This document shows positions 25,137 through 34,639 of a stretch of 64,000 nt of DNA, one piece after another (the stretch's first letter is position 1; every line of letters begins with the position of its first letter). This stretch comes from CAZSDU01 sp964429135 (GTDB lineage Bacteria; Bacteroidota; Bacteroidia; Bacteroidales; FEN-979), in the NCBI GenBank assembly GCA_964429135.1, contig CAYSAU010000002.1:186001-250000 (forward strand), written 5' to 3'. The position numbers and the translations under genes were made by a program. The notes under the pieces are model-generated. The model was not told the origin of the DNA. It saw nothing but the letters and a program-made list of their open reading frames with translations, and did no database searches.

Positions 25137-27506
25137 TCAATAGACGGTAACTTCATCTATAAACAACCAGGCTTTTTCACCCGCTCCTTGGTGCCATAGC
25201 GGGCATTTACCGATATTTTTTGCTTTTATCGTCAGGTAACGGGCCGTTACACCTGATGGAAAACTTACTCCGAAAGGTTGGATAAAAGGCCCTTGTTCCT
25301 TTGCAGGAATCGTATTAAGCTTGTCATTGTAAACATATTCCGTTTTCCCGTTTTGCGAAAGAGAAAATTCCACGATCGATGGAAGAAAAATCCACTTATC
25401 AGGATCCTGTAAAAAAGTTGGGGTAATGGACATAATGGGCACCACTTCGCCCATGTCAATGGTCAATTCGCAATCATTTCCCAGAAAACCTTGCCAATAG
25501 CCATCATTATGCCTGGTGGATCCGCGAATTCCATCTGTCAGTGAAAGCGCCGCATTGCCAGGGTAACGGGATGAGAATGATTGTTGATAGATAACAGTTT
25601 TCCCGATTGCTTTATGAAAGAGGATGGATAGGGAATTAGCTTGTTCCTTACTTTTTCCATGGTCAAATAGGGCTGCCTTGATGATGGTATTTCCTGCAAT
25701 TTCAATTGGTTCATGGTAAACCGGAGAATTCACGGAAGGTTCTTGTTCATCCAGGGTGTAATGTATGGGAGTATCACCCTGTTCCGAGGAAAGGGTAAGT
25801 GTGATTCCATGGGTTCTCGAGTTCGGCCGGCTTCCGATGTCTACTTTATAAGATCCTTTTGAATAATTCACATACATATTATCCAGTCGTTGAAATTGTC
25901 GGTTTAGCCTGGATCTGAAATCTGACCAGTTCCTGAGTGACTTGGGAGACCAAACGACCTCTGCCAGAGCGATCATACGGGGAACAGCCATGTATTCCAC
26001 ATGAGAAGGCTGGGCGATAAATTCAGTCCATACATTCCCCTGTGCGCCCAGAATATGTTTGGCTTCTTCCTGATTGAGCTCCATGGGTGTTGGTTCGAAA
26101 GAATAAACTTTTTTAAGTGTTGTCATTCCCCCTATGGCTTTGGGTTCATACCGTGGATCAGCCTGGTAATGGTCAAAATAACAGTATCCTCCCGGTGTCA
26201 TGATGGCATCTTGGCCTTGCCTTGCAGCGGCAACTCCTCCTTCGTTACCCCTCCACGACATCACTGTAGCTCCGGGAGCAAGTCCGCCTTCCAGGATTTC
26301 ATCCCAGCCTATGATCTTTCGTCCTTTGGAAATAATAAATTTTTCTATTCGCTGGATAAAATACGACTGAAGTTCATCCTCGTTTTTTAAACCTTCCGTC
26401 TTCATTCTTTCCTGACATTTCGTGCATTTTTTCCAGTTTGTTTTATCTGCTTCATCCCCTCCGATATGAATGTAAGTCGATGGAAAAAGTTCCATTACCT
26501 CAGTAAGAACATCTTCCAGAAACCTGAAAACGGAATCATTTCCCGCGCAGAAAATATCGGTATTCGGCCAATATTTCCCGGGCGGAATGGTGAAAGGACC
26601 TCCTGTACAGGAGAACTGGGGGTAGGCTGCGAGCACTTCTACAGTATGGGCAGGCATTTCAATCTCTGGTATCACCGTGATGAAACGGTCGGCTGCATAT
26701 TGAACAATTTCTCTGATCTCTTCCTGAGTATAGTAACCGCCATAGTTTGCTTTTTCCCCTTCTTTCTGTGCCGGACGGTCATTCCATGGCAGGTTTTCAC
26801 GATCCACTCTCCAGGCGGAAGTTTCCATTAGCTTGGGATACTTTTTGATTTCAATCCTCCAGCCATTATCGTCAGCAAGATGCCAGTGGAAAGTATTCAT
26901 TTTGTACATGGCTATCAGATCAAGGTAGCGTTTGATAAAGGAAATTGGGAAGAAATGACGGGAAACATCAAGATGCATCCCACGGTAAGAGTAACGGGGG
27001 TAATCTTTGATTTCCACGCAGGGTATAGCCCATGACCTGTCACCAGGGACAGGGTTGATCCGGCAGATTTCAGGAGGAAAAAGTTGTAAGAAACTTTGAA
27101 TTCCATAGAACAGACCTGCACCGTCCGAAGCATGGATATGCACCTGATGCGGACTGACTTTCAATTGATAACCTTCATGCCGGACCTTGGGGCTGTCTTT
27201 GGAAAGAGAAAGAATAACCGCTTTGGTATGTTTGTTGTCCTGATTCAGCGTACTGATCTTTACCACAGGCCCCCCGGCAAGCTGCATCTGAAAAGCAAAA
27301 AACTTTGCCACTTGCCTCAATTCAAGTTTGTCTTCAGTCATAAGGATCAATGTTTCCTTATCAACCAAAAATTGTCCTTGTCTCGCTTTCATCTCGACAG
27401 GTTTGGGGATGATGGAAATACCGGAATTTGGAGATCCGGTTTCCGCCAATAGGGATGTAACCATCATCAACAGCGGTAAAAGGAAGAGAGAGAATAGTTT
27501 TTTCAT
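25137..27506 (-). CDS. Beta-N-acetylhexosaminidase, glycoside hydrolase family 20
   Basis: A 789-residue secreted enzyme that releases terminal N-acetylglucosamine or N-acetylgalactosamine, from glycans or chitin fragments. The signal peptide is MKKLFSLFLLPLLMMVTSLLAE. The N-terminal GH20b domain has SIIPKPVEMKARQGQF, then the TIM barrel with RGMHLDVSRHFFPISFIKRYLD and the catalytic HIGGDEADK (Asp351-Glu352, Asp assisting the substrate acetamido group). A chitobiase-type C-terminal module (THGITLTLSSEQGDTPIHYTLD) and a discoidin-like F5/8 C domain at the end follow. No sorting domain, so it is probably periplasmic. Confidence 0.93.
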   Translation of the reverse strand: MKKLFSLFLLPLLMMVTSLLAETGSPNSGISIIPKPVEMKARQGQFLVDKETLILMTEDKLELRQVAKFFAFQMQLAGGPVVKISTLNQDNKHTKAVILSLSKDSPKVRHEGYQLKVSPHQVHIHASDGAGLFYGIQSFLQLFPPEICRINPVPGDRSWAIPCVEIKDYPRYSYRGMHLDVSRHFFPISFIKRYLDLIAMYKMNTFHWHLADDNGWRIEIKKYPKLMETSAWRVDRENLPWNDRPAQKEGEKANYGGYYTQEEIREIVQYAADRFITVIPEIEMPAHTVEVLAAYPQFSCTGGPFTIPPGKYWPNTDIFCAGNDSVFRFLEDVLTEVMELFPSTYIHIGGDEADKTNWKKCTKCQERMKTEGLKNEDELQSYFIQRIEKFIISKGRKIIGWDEILEGGLAPGATVMSWRGNEGGVAAARQGQDAIMTPGGYCYFDHYQADPRYEPKAIGGMTTLKKVYSFEPTPMELNQEEAKHILGAQGNVWTEFIAQPSHVEYMAVPRMIALAEVVWSPKSLRNWSDFRSRLNRQFQRLDNMYVNYSKGSYKVDIGSRPNSRTHGITLTLSSEQGDTPIHYTLDEQEPSVNSPVYHEPIEIAGNTIIKAALFDHGKSKEQANSLSILFHKAIGKTVIYQQSFSSRYPGNAALSLTDGIRGSTRHNDGYWQGFLGNDCELTIDMGEVVPIMSITPTFLQDPDKWIFLPSIVEFSLSQNGKTEYVYNDKLNTIPAKEQGPFIQPFGVSFPSGVTARYLTIKAKNIGKCPLWHQGAGEKAWLFIDEVTVY

Positions 27507-27523
27507 GGACTTTATTTATCAGA

Positions 27524-27531
27524 CAAATTTA
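27524..27531 (-). promoter_or_regulatory. -7 element of the GH20 gene
   Basis: Leftward TAAATTTG, a full TAnnTTTG match, 17 bases before the GH20 ATG. A TTTT(A) stretch stands in for a -33 TTTG at 18 bases, a weak match. Confidence 0.4.
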
Positions 27532-27587
27532 GAAAAACTTCACCAGGGTAAAAGCTTTTGTCTTATTTTCGAAGCAAATTTGAACAA

Positions 27588-28868
27588 GTGATTAAAGCGG
27601 TCTCTTCTTTTTCCCGCAATTTCTGGACTTCCATCTCCATGGAATTTTTTGAACGGGGTTCATACTATGGGGTTATGTCGGTGCTTTCCGTTTATCTGGT
27701 GCTTTCGAAAGACAATGGTGGATTGGGATTTACCAAGGAAAGTGTAGGGGTGATAAAAAGTACGATTACTCCATTACTATACTTCCTGCCTATATTGTCT
27801 GGAGCTATTGGAGACCGTTTTGGTTACCGGAAAGTTCTTTTCTTTGCTTTTTTTACCATGAGTATGGGTTATGGTTTCGCAGGGCTCTCAACAAGTTATA
27901 TCACTATTTTTGGCAGCCTTATCCTGGTTGCCCTCGGAGCCGGTTTTTTTAAGCCCATGATCGTGGGGACCATTGCGAGAGTCACTGATGAATCCACGTC
28001 CTCTTTGGGCTTTGGTATTTTTTACTGGTCCATCAACCTGGGAGCATTCCTCTTTCCATTGATTCTGGTACCTTACCTGAAATCTATTTCCTATCACTAT
28101 ATTTTTTTCATGGCTGCCATCGGCACAGGCTGGTTGTTACTGCTTAATTTTTTTGTGTACAAAGAGCCTGCGGGAACCCGGAACATCAAACCTATCGGTC
28201 AGGTTATGGCGGAAATGCTGAAGGTGCTCAGGGACTTCCGTTTTATCCTGATGATTGTGATATACTCCGGCTTCTGGATCATGTATTTTCAGGTCTATGA
28301 TTCGGTGCTCTGGTATCTGACGGAAAAAGTGGATATGAGCCCGGTCAATCGCCTGGTCAATGATTTTTTATCCTTATTTGTTACCGCTCCTTCCTGGAAA
28401 TTTGAGGCCGAGCATGTTACTGCCATGAATGCCGGAGCTATCATCCTCTTGCAACTACTGGTTTCCAGCCTGGTCAGAAAAACGAAAGCCCTTCCCACCA
28501 TGATTTTTGGTATTGCCCTTGGTTCCCTGGGTATGGGAATTCTGGCTATTTCACCCAACCCATGGATTTTCATGGCATCCATGTTTATTTTTACCCTGGG
28601 AGAAATGATCGCCCATCCCAAATTCATAGCCTATGTTGGACTTATTGCACCGGAAGATAAAAAAGCCTTGTATCAGGGTTATTCTTTTCTCTATGGCGTA
28701 ATTGGCAGCGGGGTAGGAGGTGTGCTCGGCGCAGTTTTATATGTGAAGTTCGTGGAAAAATTGAACCAGCCCTCACTCCTTTGGCTTACCTTCAGTATGA
28801 TTGGTGTTCTGACTATTGTCGGATTACTGCTCTATAACCGCTTTATCATATCAAAGGCAAAATCCTGA
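27588..28868 (+). CDS. POT/PTR2-like major-facilitator transporter
   Basis: A protein of about 426 residues with 12 or so membrane helices. The opening SMEFFERGSYYGVMSVLSVYL is the proton-dependent oligopeptide transporter (POT) signature E-x-x-E-R. GDRFGYRKVLFFA, GAGFFKPMIVGTIARVTDE, SLGFGIFYWSINLGAFLFP and the late GEMIAHPKFIAYVGLIAPEDKKALYQGY follow. It probably carries peptides or peptide-like solutes with protons across the inner membrane. The start is uncertain: GTG at 27588 gives MIKAVSSFSRNFWTS, which matches the usual N-terminus; a TTG lies ten codons upstream and an ATG at 27639 would cut the signature close. It is divergent from GH20. Confidence 0.85.
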   Translation: MIKAVSSFSRNFWTSISMEFFERGSYYGVMSVLSVYLVLSKDNGGLGFTKESVGVIKSTITPLLYFLPILSGAIGDRFGYRKVLFFAFFTMSMGYGFAGLSTSYITIFGSLILVALGAGFFKPMIVGTIARVTDESTSSLGFGIFYWSINLGAFLFPLILVPYLKSISYHYIFFMAAIGTGWLLLLNFFVYKEPAGTRNIKPIGQVMAEMLKVLRDFRFILMIVIYSGFWIMYFQVYDSVLWYLTEKVDMSPVNRLVNDFLSLFVTAPSWKFEAEHVTAMNAGAIILLQLLVSSLVRKTKALPTMIFGIALGSLGMGILAISPNPWIFMASMFIFTLGEMIAHPKFIAYVGLIAPEDKKALYQGYSFLYGVIGSGVGGVLGAVLYVKFVEKLNQPSLLWLTFSMIGVLTIVGLLLYNRFIISKAKS

Positions 28869-28901
28869 ATTTTGATCTTTTTGCCTTCCAAGCGGGATGG
28901 A

Positions 28902-29915
28902 TTAGAATCGCTGTGAACAATTCATGCAAATGGGAACTGATTTTCTGTTTTTCAGGATTTTCAATCGAAAGGAATCATATTCAGGACTTTTCCATATGGT
29001 TTGAAAAGATTGTCGGGTCATATCTCCCAAAGCATGCTCTGCGTGCTTATCATAACAACAGGGCACCACTATCCCGTCCCAGGTTAAAACACAACTGCTC
29101 CACATGCGGAAGCAAGCATTGGGGAAATGATTTTTATGTTGGTAGGTTGTCGGGCTTGAGGGGTCTTGTAAGGCAGATTTGCTGAGCGTGTATCTGGAGT
29201 ACTTCGAGATATCCGGCATCAGGGGATGGCCAAATTGATAATTATTAAATTGTGCTGTTTTGAGTTCAACTTTATCAACACGAAGTTGCTTCCCAAGCAT
29301 TTTGATTTCCCTGATCTGATGCTGATTCGTTTTTAAAACCAGAAACTGGAGGATGATCAACGGTGTTGCTGCATGTCTTTCCTTTTTTATACTCACCAAT
29401 TGACGAATTCCTTCTGTTACTTTTTCAAAGTTCCCACCGATGCGGTAGGATGCATAGGCTTCCTGATTGGTCCCGTCAAGGGAAATGATCAGCCGGTTCA
29501 GTCCGGATGAGATAGTCTGGACGATGTTTTCCTGACTGAAAAAATGACCATTCGTTGAGGTGCTGACATATATTTTCTTTGAACGGGCATACCTTATGCA
29601 TTCAAAAAAATTCGGGTCAAGATAGGGCTCTCCCTGAAAGTACAAAGTCAGGTAGGTCAGCTGAGGACTTAACTGATCAATGATGGAACGGAAAAACACC
29701 GGATCCATGTGACCGCGTGCCCGCTTTAATTCATTGCGACCTGAAGGGCATTCCGGGCAGGAAAGGTTACAGTGATTGGTAGGTTCTATGCTAACGGCTG
29801 CAGGTTTTCCCAGATGGATGACGCGATGTGTCATCCTGGAAAGAAGATAAGTCGAGGTGATTCCGACCAAATTAATCAGCCGCCTCAGCCAGATCATCTT
29901 GCTTAGGGGTGTCAT
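28902..29915 (-). CDS. Radical SAM protein with SPASM-like C-terminal cluster
   Basis: A 337-residue protein with the radical SAM cluster motif CNLSCPEC (Cys49, Cys53, Cys56; CX3CX2C), the surrounding VSIEPTNHCN and PYLDPNFFECIRYARSKKIYVSTSTNG. A C-terminal auxiliary iron-sulfur region has CVLTWDGIVVPCCYDKHAEHALGD and PICMNCSQRF. This layout is the SPASM family, which modifies peptides or other molecules; the substrate is not known. Its start overlaps the preceding small gene by 44 bases. A second ATG (29897, MIWLRRL) would shorten the overlap. Last gene of the cassette that begins with the AI-2E-type permease. Confidence 0.82.
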   Translation of the reverse strand: MTPLSKMIWLRRLINLVGITSTYLLSRMTHRVIHLGKPAAVSIEPTNHCNLSCPECPSGRNELKRARGHMDPVFFRSIIDQLSPQLTYLTLYFQGEPYLDPNFFECIRYARSKKIYVSTSTNGHFFSQENIVQTISSGLNRLIISLDGTNQEAYASYRIGGNFEKVTEGIRQLVSIKKERHAATPLIILQFLVLKTNQHQIREIKMLGKQLRVDKVELKTAQFNNYQFGHPLMPDISKYSRYTLSKSALQDPSSPTTYQHKNHFPNACFRMWSSCVLTWDGIVVPCCYDKHAEHALGDMTRQSFQTIWKSPEYDSFRLKILKNRKSVPICMNCSQRF

Positions 29916-30216
29916 CTGTTTTCTGACTCATGCTGGAATTCTCTTTCCCTTTTTGTTTCTTTTTTTTCCTACGGGAAAATAAGGTCTTTCCTATGCCAAA
30001 TGTTTTGGCTGCGATACCGGAGGTCATGCTGAGGTCATCGAATAAACTCGTTGCCAGATTCCTTAGGGTGAAAGATTCAAGAATCCGACGGTAATCACTA
30101 TGAATGCTTTCTTCCGCCTTCATAATCTCGAGCTGAAGACGGGTCTTCTCCAGTTCAATATCCCTGAGGGAATGAATTTTTTCTGGACGAACCTTATATC
30201 GCTTATTCGTTTTCAT
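29872..30216 (-). CDS. Small basic coiled-coil protein of unknown function
   Basis: A 114-residue protein without signal peptide. The first half is a helix-rich stretch (LRDIELEKTRLQLEIMKAEESIHSDYRRIL); the second half has a short hydrophobic segment, a strongly basic patch (SRRKKKKQKGK) and an acidic C-terminus. The ATG at 30216 is preceded by GGAGG at good spacing, inside the end of the holin-like gene, which it overlaps by 14 bases. The 3' end overlaps the radical SAM gene. No family is recognised. Confidence 0.65.
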   Translation of the reverse strand: MKTNKRYKVRPEKIHSLRDIELEKTRLQLEIMKAEESIHSDYRRILESFTLRNLATSLFDDLSMTSGIAAKTFGIGKTLFSRRKKKKQKGKENSSMSQKTDDTPKQDDLAEAAD

Positions 30217-30568
30217 CTTTTTCCTCCATGAGAATTTTGGTCAGTTGTGTAACCAGGGGGTTAATGAAAAGTTTATGCCTTTGCCAGTAAATATAAATGC
30301 CTCCAAAAACATAGATGACTGTGACAATAAGCGCGCCAATCCAGGTTGGACCCACTACTTCGCCGAACCAGAAAACGAAAGCCAGGGAAAGAAAAAGCAG
30401 GAGAAACATGGCCAGTATAAAAAAAATTACCGAGATTAGGAAGGCAGAGGCAAGTTTAGCCAGTTTCTCAGTGAGAATCAGTTTGAACAGGTTGATACGC
30501 AGGTCAATGTATGCTTTGATATTTTCCGTCATAGACGAAAAATTATCTGAGATTTTTGTCTTGTCCAT
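30203..30568 (-). CDS. Phage-holin-family-like (DUF/Holin-X type) membrane protein
   Basis: A 121-residue protein with an N-terminal amphipathic helix (MTENIKAYIDLRINLFKLILTEKLAKLASAF) and two membrane helices (FLISVIFFILAMFLLLFLSLAF and WIGALIVTVIYVFGGIYIYW). This is the layout of Pfam Phage_holin_3_6 proteins, which in bacteria are usually chromosomal stress or envelope proteins and not lysis genes. The ATG at 30568 is chosen; upstream residues are only a basic run. It follows ytxH by seven bases and overlaps the next gene. Confidence 0.7.
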   Translation of the reverse strand: MDKTKISDNFSSMTENIKAYIDLRINLFKLILTEKLAKLASAFLISVIFFILAMFLLLFLSLAFVFWFGEVVGPTWIGALIVTVIYVFGGIYIYWQRHKLFINPLVTQLTKILMEEKDENE

Positions 30569-30575
30569 GACCGGA

Positions 30576-30845
30576 TTATTTTTTCTCTGTTCCTGTTGAC
30601 GGCATTTCTTCGGGTGTGATTTCTTCCTGTGATTGGTTTTCTTCATCACCTGAAATGGCTGTCTTGAAAGCATTCAGATGATCGGAGATATCCTCTTCCA
30701 AGGAATTGGCAATATGCATAATTTTCTTCTTAAGCCTTTTCCTGGTTTTTGAACCCTTGGCCGGTGCGACGAGCATCCCTACGCCAATGCCTGCGGCCAG
30801 CCCAAGGGCGGCAGCAAGGAATAACTTTGCATTTGATTTTGCCAT
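30576..30845 (-). CDS. YtxH-domain protein
   Basis: An 89-residue protein of the YtxH type: a short Gly/Ala-rich membrane segment (LFLAAALGLAAGIGVGMLVAPAKGSKTRKRLKK) followed by a helix and a Glu-rich tail. The pattern GVGMLVAPAKGSKTR is the family mark. These small proteins are common next to holin-like genes and are linked to stress in Gram-positive bacteria (family knowledge); the role in Bacteroidota is unknown. It follows the AI-2E-type permease by 18 bases. Confidence 0.8.
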   Translation of the reverse strand: MAKSNAKLFLAAALGLAAGIGVGMLVAPAKGSKTRKRLKKKIMHIANSLEEDISDHLNAFKTAISGDEENQSQEEITPEEMPSTGTEKK

Positions 30846-30863
30846 AGTTAGATTTTTGTCCGG

Positions 30864-31970
30864 CTAAAGTCCGGAATTCGACATATTACGGATTACCCTG
30901 AACTGACTAAGAAATTCTGAAGCGACTATTTTTATGAAACCGTAAGCGGGAACGGCTACGATCATTCCGGGGATGCCCCCGAGACTTCCTGCGGCAATAA
31001 CGACGAGGAAGATTTCAACCGGATGCGCGCTGACACTTTTTCCCTGAATGAAAGGCTGAAAGACATTGTTATCTATGGTTTGAACCACCAGCATGGCGAT
31101 GATGATCTTCACTGCCATCGGAAGGATCAATCCGTATTCTCCTGAACTGATTACACCGGTCACCCCGAGCATGATTCCCATGATCAGAGAGATGATCCCG
31201 CCCAGGTAAGGTATGATGATGACAATTCCAGCAAAAAAAGCGATCACCAGGGCGCCCTTTACCCCGATTATGCTCAGGACAATGGCATAAAACGTGATAT
31301 TAATGATGATTTGTATGATCAGGCCGATAAAATAACGGGATAGCAAAGTTTTGCTTCTGATCATCACATTTTTGATCTTTTCCTCGTATTTTTCCGGTGA
31401 TAGCAACAGTAGAAAACGAGGCATCATCTTCACGTCATAGAGGAAGAAAAAAGAAAGAAATAAAATTGAGAACAGGTTGAAAAAGAAATTTCCAGTAAAA
31501 GAAATAACCCCTGAGATGACATTTGAGAAGATTCCAAGATCGAGCACTTTCATCAGGGCTTCTTTAATCGCCGACTCAATGGTTTTACCTCTTGGCATGA
31601 TCCCGAAATCCAGCAGCAATCTCTGAAGCCAGGCAATTTCTTTGTGAAAATACTCCATCAAACCTTTCCCGTCAATATTGGAAATCATCCCGGCTTCCTG
31701 GATGACCAGGGGAATAAAGAAACTGAAAAGCCCGAAAAACACCAGTATTATCAGAATAAGTGTCAATGTGACACTCAGCCCATGCGGGAAACCGAATTTC
31801 CCGACTTTTATCCGGTCAAATAATTCGACCAGGGGGTTCCCTATGATGGAGATGACACCGGCAACAATGATAAAAATAACGATATGGGAAAAATACCAGA
31901 CAAGAAAACCAATCACGGCGGTGATCAGGATGAAGAAGAATAACTTATTTTTTTGATAAAGATCAGCCAT
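30864..31970 (-). CDS. AI-2E family transporter (TqsA/YdiK-type permease)
   Basis: A 368-residue integral membrane protein with about seven helices, of the AI-2E (PF01594) family. Recognisable pieces are FLVWYFSHIVIFIIVAGVISIIGNPLVELFDR at the N-terminus and the conserved IIIPYLGGIISLIMGIMLGV and QTIDNNVFQPFIQGKSVSAHPVEIFLVVIAAGSLGGIPGMIVAVPAYGFIK. Despite the name, many members have other or unknown solutes. It is the first gene of a five-gene leftward cassette and has a good promoter. Confidence 0.9.
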   Translation of the reverse strand: MADLYQKNKLFFFILITAVIGFLVWYFSHIVIFIIVAGVISIIGNPLVELFDRIKVGKFGFPHGLSVTLTLILIILVFFGLFSFFIPLVIQEAGMISNIDGKGLMEYFHKEIAWLQRLLLDFGIMPRGKTIESAIKEALMKVLDLGIFSNVISGVISFTGNFFFNLFSILFLSFFFLYDVKMMPRFLLLLSPEKYEEKIKNVMIRSKTLLSRYFIGLIIQIIINITFYAIVLSIIGVKGALVIAFFAGIVIIIPYLGGIISLIMGIMLGVTGVISSGEYGLILPMAVKIIIAMLVVQTIDNNVFQPFIQGKSVSAHPVEIFLVVIAAGSLGGIPGMIVAVPAYGFIKIVASEFLSQFRVIRNMSNSGL

Positions 31971-31991
31971 GAATGGGGAGGATTGATATTA

Positions 31992-32022
31992 CAAACCTAA
32001 GATTTTTTTCCGGAATAGTCAA
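31992..32022 (-). promoter_or_regulatory. Promoter of the AI-2E / YtxH / holin-like / radical SAM cassette
   Basis: Read leftward: TTG (32022-32020), 20 bases, TAGGTTTG (31999-31992). It fits TTG-N17-23-TAnnTTTG and ends 21 bases before the permease ATG. Confidence 0.65.
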
Positions 32023-32029
32023 GTTATTT

Positions 32030-34546
32030 TTAAAATGGAAACACCATGGAGATTTTATAGGCGAAATTATCCCCAACCTTGTCAAGACTATAAGGCCCCC
32101 AGCGGTAAAAAGCCCCGATCCCAATCGTATAAATCTTCAGGTTGACCAGGTTGTTGATCAGTAATCCCGATTCGTAGTAACCCAGATTCATTTCCTTCAG
32201 GTTATCGCTGATAAAACGGTATTTATCTCTATGTTCCAGCCAACCGAAACCAATGTTCTGGGCGAGGGCAAACTCCGGATGAAACCATTTCTTCCCTTTA
32301 AAAAGCAGATATCCGAAGTCATGATAGAGATTGATGGAAGCATAGGCATTCGAAAGAAATTCATTCATCCTCATCGTGGCAAAGGTGTTTGGAGCATATA
32401 AAGTGATCAGACGATAGCTGGCCGGAGCGTAATAAAGGTTGCAGGCAGGTATCGGCTGGTCTACATAACCAGCATTCAACTGCATGGTAAATTTTCCGAT
32501 AAATTTGATATTAAAGGTTTTTCTGACTTTAAGATCAAAACGATTATAATTAAAATCCCCTCCCAGAAAGTTTCTCAGTCCTCTGGTATATTGGAACCAG
32601 ATTACAGGGAAAGAACTGCCAAGGGAGATCTTGTTATTCACGGTTTGAATGAATTTTTCGCGATAAACCCATTTAAACCCGGCAGTGACCTCTGAAAACC
32701 TGAACTGGTCGTCAAGCACAACCGCCTGACCCTCAGTTGTGGCGAAATCGTAGGTGCTTGTCTTTTTAAAACTATTGGACAGGCCAACGTTAAAAAGTAC
32801 ATATTTCAAGGCTCTGAAATTTAGCGAAAAGGAAAAGTTTTCCGTTCTGTCCAGTTTCTTGATCAGCAAAGGATAAAAGTTGCCCGAGAGGATAGAAGAG
32901 TAGTCATTAGGGAAACTTACGCCTCCTGATTCAACCAGATCGAAAGAATAGGATGCCTTGATCCCGATATCATGACGGCGGCTGATCAGAAAACTTACAT
33001 CTCCTCCGTATTTCGATGTTAAAACCGCGAAAGCATATTGGTAAAAACCACCTATTTTAAACCACTTTGCCAGCCTGTCATTGGTATGAATTCCCGCTCC
33101 GATAACCAGCCCTTCATAAGTGTTATAGTTCAGGAAGCGGTTGATGTCAATGTCTATTGGTCCCCATGGAATCCTTGCGGTCAGAACAGTTTGAAGGGTT
33201 TTAGCTATTTTGTCAAAATTATTTGCCTGTCCCACACTATCGAGTACCTTGTAGGTTTGCCTGTCTTTGGTCGTCAGGCTGTCGGTCCGGTACTGATTCC
33301 AGAACGATTCTGTTCGGGATGTTGCAGCAGGTTCTACTTCTACATCAAGATGATTAAATTCCCGCCTCACCAGTTCAGGGTTGAGCACAATATCCTTGAT
33401 ATAGCTCCTACCGCTGCCAACCGGCTTGTATTTTCCTATCCTCAGGTTATTGAATGCCACATCTGTATTTAGTTGAACCGGGAACCATTGTTGGCCATCA
33501 ATCAGTTCATAGAGCTGATGGATCCTGATCATAAAACCACCTGTATTCGGGAAGGGTTCTGCCGAAACATTTTGTATCCCCCAGCGGTTGGAATTGATGG
33601 CCATAACTCCTTTCATGCCATCGAAGTTAGTTCCTTTCCTGGGGCGGAATGAAACGAGGAAGACCGTGTCCTTTCCCTGATAAGTGGTATCTTCCAGTTT
33701 GAAAAAATATTTATTGAGGCTCCCTGCACCTATAGGATTTACATATTCACGCTGAAAAATGGTAATATAGGGTTTATAAAATGAAAAAGACTGGATTTGG
33801 GTGGCCAGAAACACCAGAATGGGGTCTTTAAAACCCGACATTTTTGTGGCAATGACCTGATTGTAATTTTTATCGGGCGACATGAATTTGCGTTTCGTCA
33901 CATTCTCCATCAGAAACAGGTACTGTTTGCTGATCAGTTTTTCAAGAAACCTGGAGGAAGAGTCTCCGGCAACTGTGTCCATTTTTACGGAATCAGATCG
34001 AAGGGCAAAACCCATTTCCATTTCCCGGAAATTCTGCAGCATGGAAGTGTCCACGAGAGCCGAGAAATCGTTCTTGAGGGTAGTATCCATATCTAAGGTA
34101 AAGACTGTTTTATCATAAGCGGTATAAGAAAAGGTCCGGATTTTTTCAGGATCATTGATGTCCCTGTTGTCAATCGCATTCCGGATAATGCGATGGGCGG
34201 GATTGATCCCCGGAAGAATCTCCACTTCCGATAAATCAATTTCTTTCGAAATCATCTGAATTACCAGGTTAGTAATTTTATTCCCGATGCTGTAGTGATA
34301 AACTTCATAGCCGACATACGACAGCCGAAGGGATCTGACCGGTTCCGGTGATTTTAAATGGAATTTGCCGTCAATATCGGTAGTGCCTCCATGTTCTCCC
34401 GTATTGATGAGGATATTGACAAAGGGCAGGGGTTCCTTGGTTTTTGAATCAATAACCATTCCTGAAATACTGAAATTCCCTTGACTTTGAGATTCCCGGG
34501 GAAAGATTAAAACAAGAATAAAGAAAAACAGGGCATACTTCATCAT
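32030..34546 (-). CDS. DUF5686-type outer-membrane protein with carboxypeptidase-regulatory-like domain
   Basis: About 838 residues. A signal peptide (MMKYALFFFILVLIFPRESQSQ) precedes a carboxypeptidase-regulatory-like domain at about residues 25-105 (FSISGMVIDSKTKEPLPFVNILINTGEHGGTTDIDGKFHL). The remainder follows the DUF5686 plan: a soluble region with GINPAHRIIRNAIDNRDINDPEKIRTFSYTAYDKT and a C-terminal beta-barrel ending in the aromatic MVFPF. The role is unknown; the domain resembles the front part of TonB-dependent receptors. The ATG at 34546 is used (MMKY; 34543 equally possible). Confidence 0.85.
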   Translation of the reverse strand: MMKYALFFFILVLIFPRESQSQGNFSISGMVIDSKTKEPLPFVNILINTGEHGGTTDIDGKFHLKSPEPVRSLRLSYVGYEVYHYSIGNKITNLVIQMISKEIDLSEVEILPGINPAHRIIRNAIDNRDINDPEKIRTFSYTAYDKTVFTLDMDTTLKNDFSALVDTSMLQNFREMEMGFALRSDSVKMDTVAGDSSSRFLEKLISKQYLFLMENVTKRKFMSPDKNYNQVIATKMSGFKDPILVFLATQIQSFSFYKPYITIFQREYVNPIGAGSLNKYFFKLEDTTYQGKDTVFLVSFRPRKGTNFDGMKGVMAINSNRWGIQNVSAEPFPNTGGFMIRIHQLYELIDGQQWFPVQLNTDVAFNNLRIGKYKPVGSGRSYIKDIVLNPELVRREFNHLDVEVEPAATSRTESFWNQYRTDSLTTKDRQTYKVLDSVGQANNFDKIAKTLQTVLTARIPWGPIDIDINRFLNYNTYEGLVIGAGIHTNDRLAKWFKIGGFYQYAFAVLTSKYGGDVSFLISRRHDIGIKASYSFDLVESGGVSFPNDYSSILSGNFYPLLIKKLDRTENFSFSLNFRALKYVLFNVGLSNSFKKTSTYDFATTEGQAVVLDDQFRFSEVTAGFKWVYREKFIQTVNNKISLGSSFPVIWFQYTRGLRNFLGGDFNYNRFDLKVRKTFNIKFIGKFTMQLNAGYVDQPIPACNLYYAPASYRLITLYAPNTFATMRMNEFLSNAYASINLYHDFGYLLFKGKKWFHPEFALAQNIGFGWLEHRDKYRFISDNLKEMNLGYYESGLLINNLVNLKIYTIGIGAFYRWGPYSLDKVGDNFAYKISMVFPF

Positions 34547-34562
34547 CTGCAAACAATTTGGC

Positions 34563-34570
34563 CAAAGATA
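34563..34570 (-). promoter_or_regulatory. -7 element of the DUF5686 gene
   Basis: Leftward TATCTTTG, a full TAnnTTTG match, 16 bases before the ATG; no clear -33. Confidence 0.4.
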
Positions 34571-34639
34571 CTAAACCTTATCCTGAGGCCTGAGAACCTG
34601 ACTAAAAAAATCGTAATTTTCCAAAAAAAATAAACTGTA

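Noticed and set aside
30203..30568. Holin-like gene as a sign of prophage
   Set aside because: No other phage genes are near. The family is widespread on chromosomes together with ytxH.
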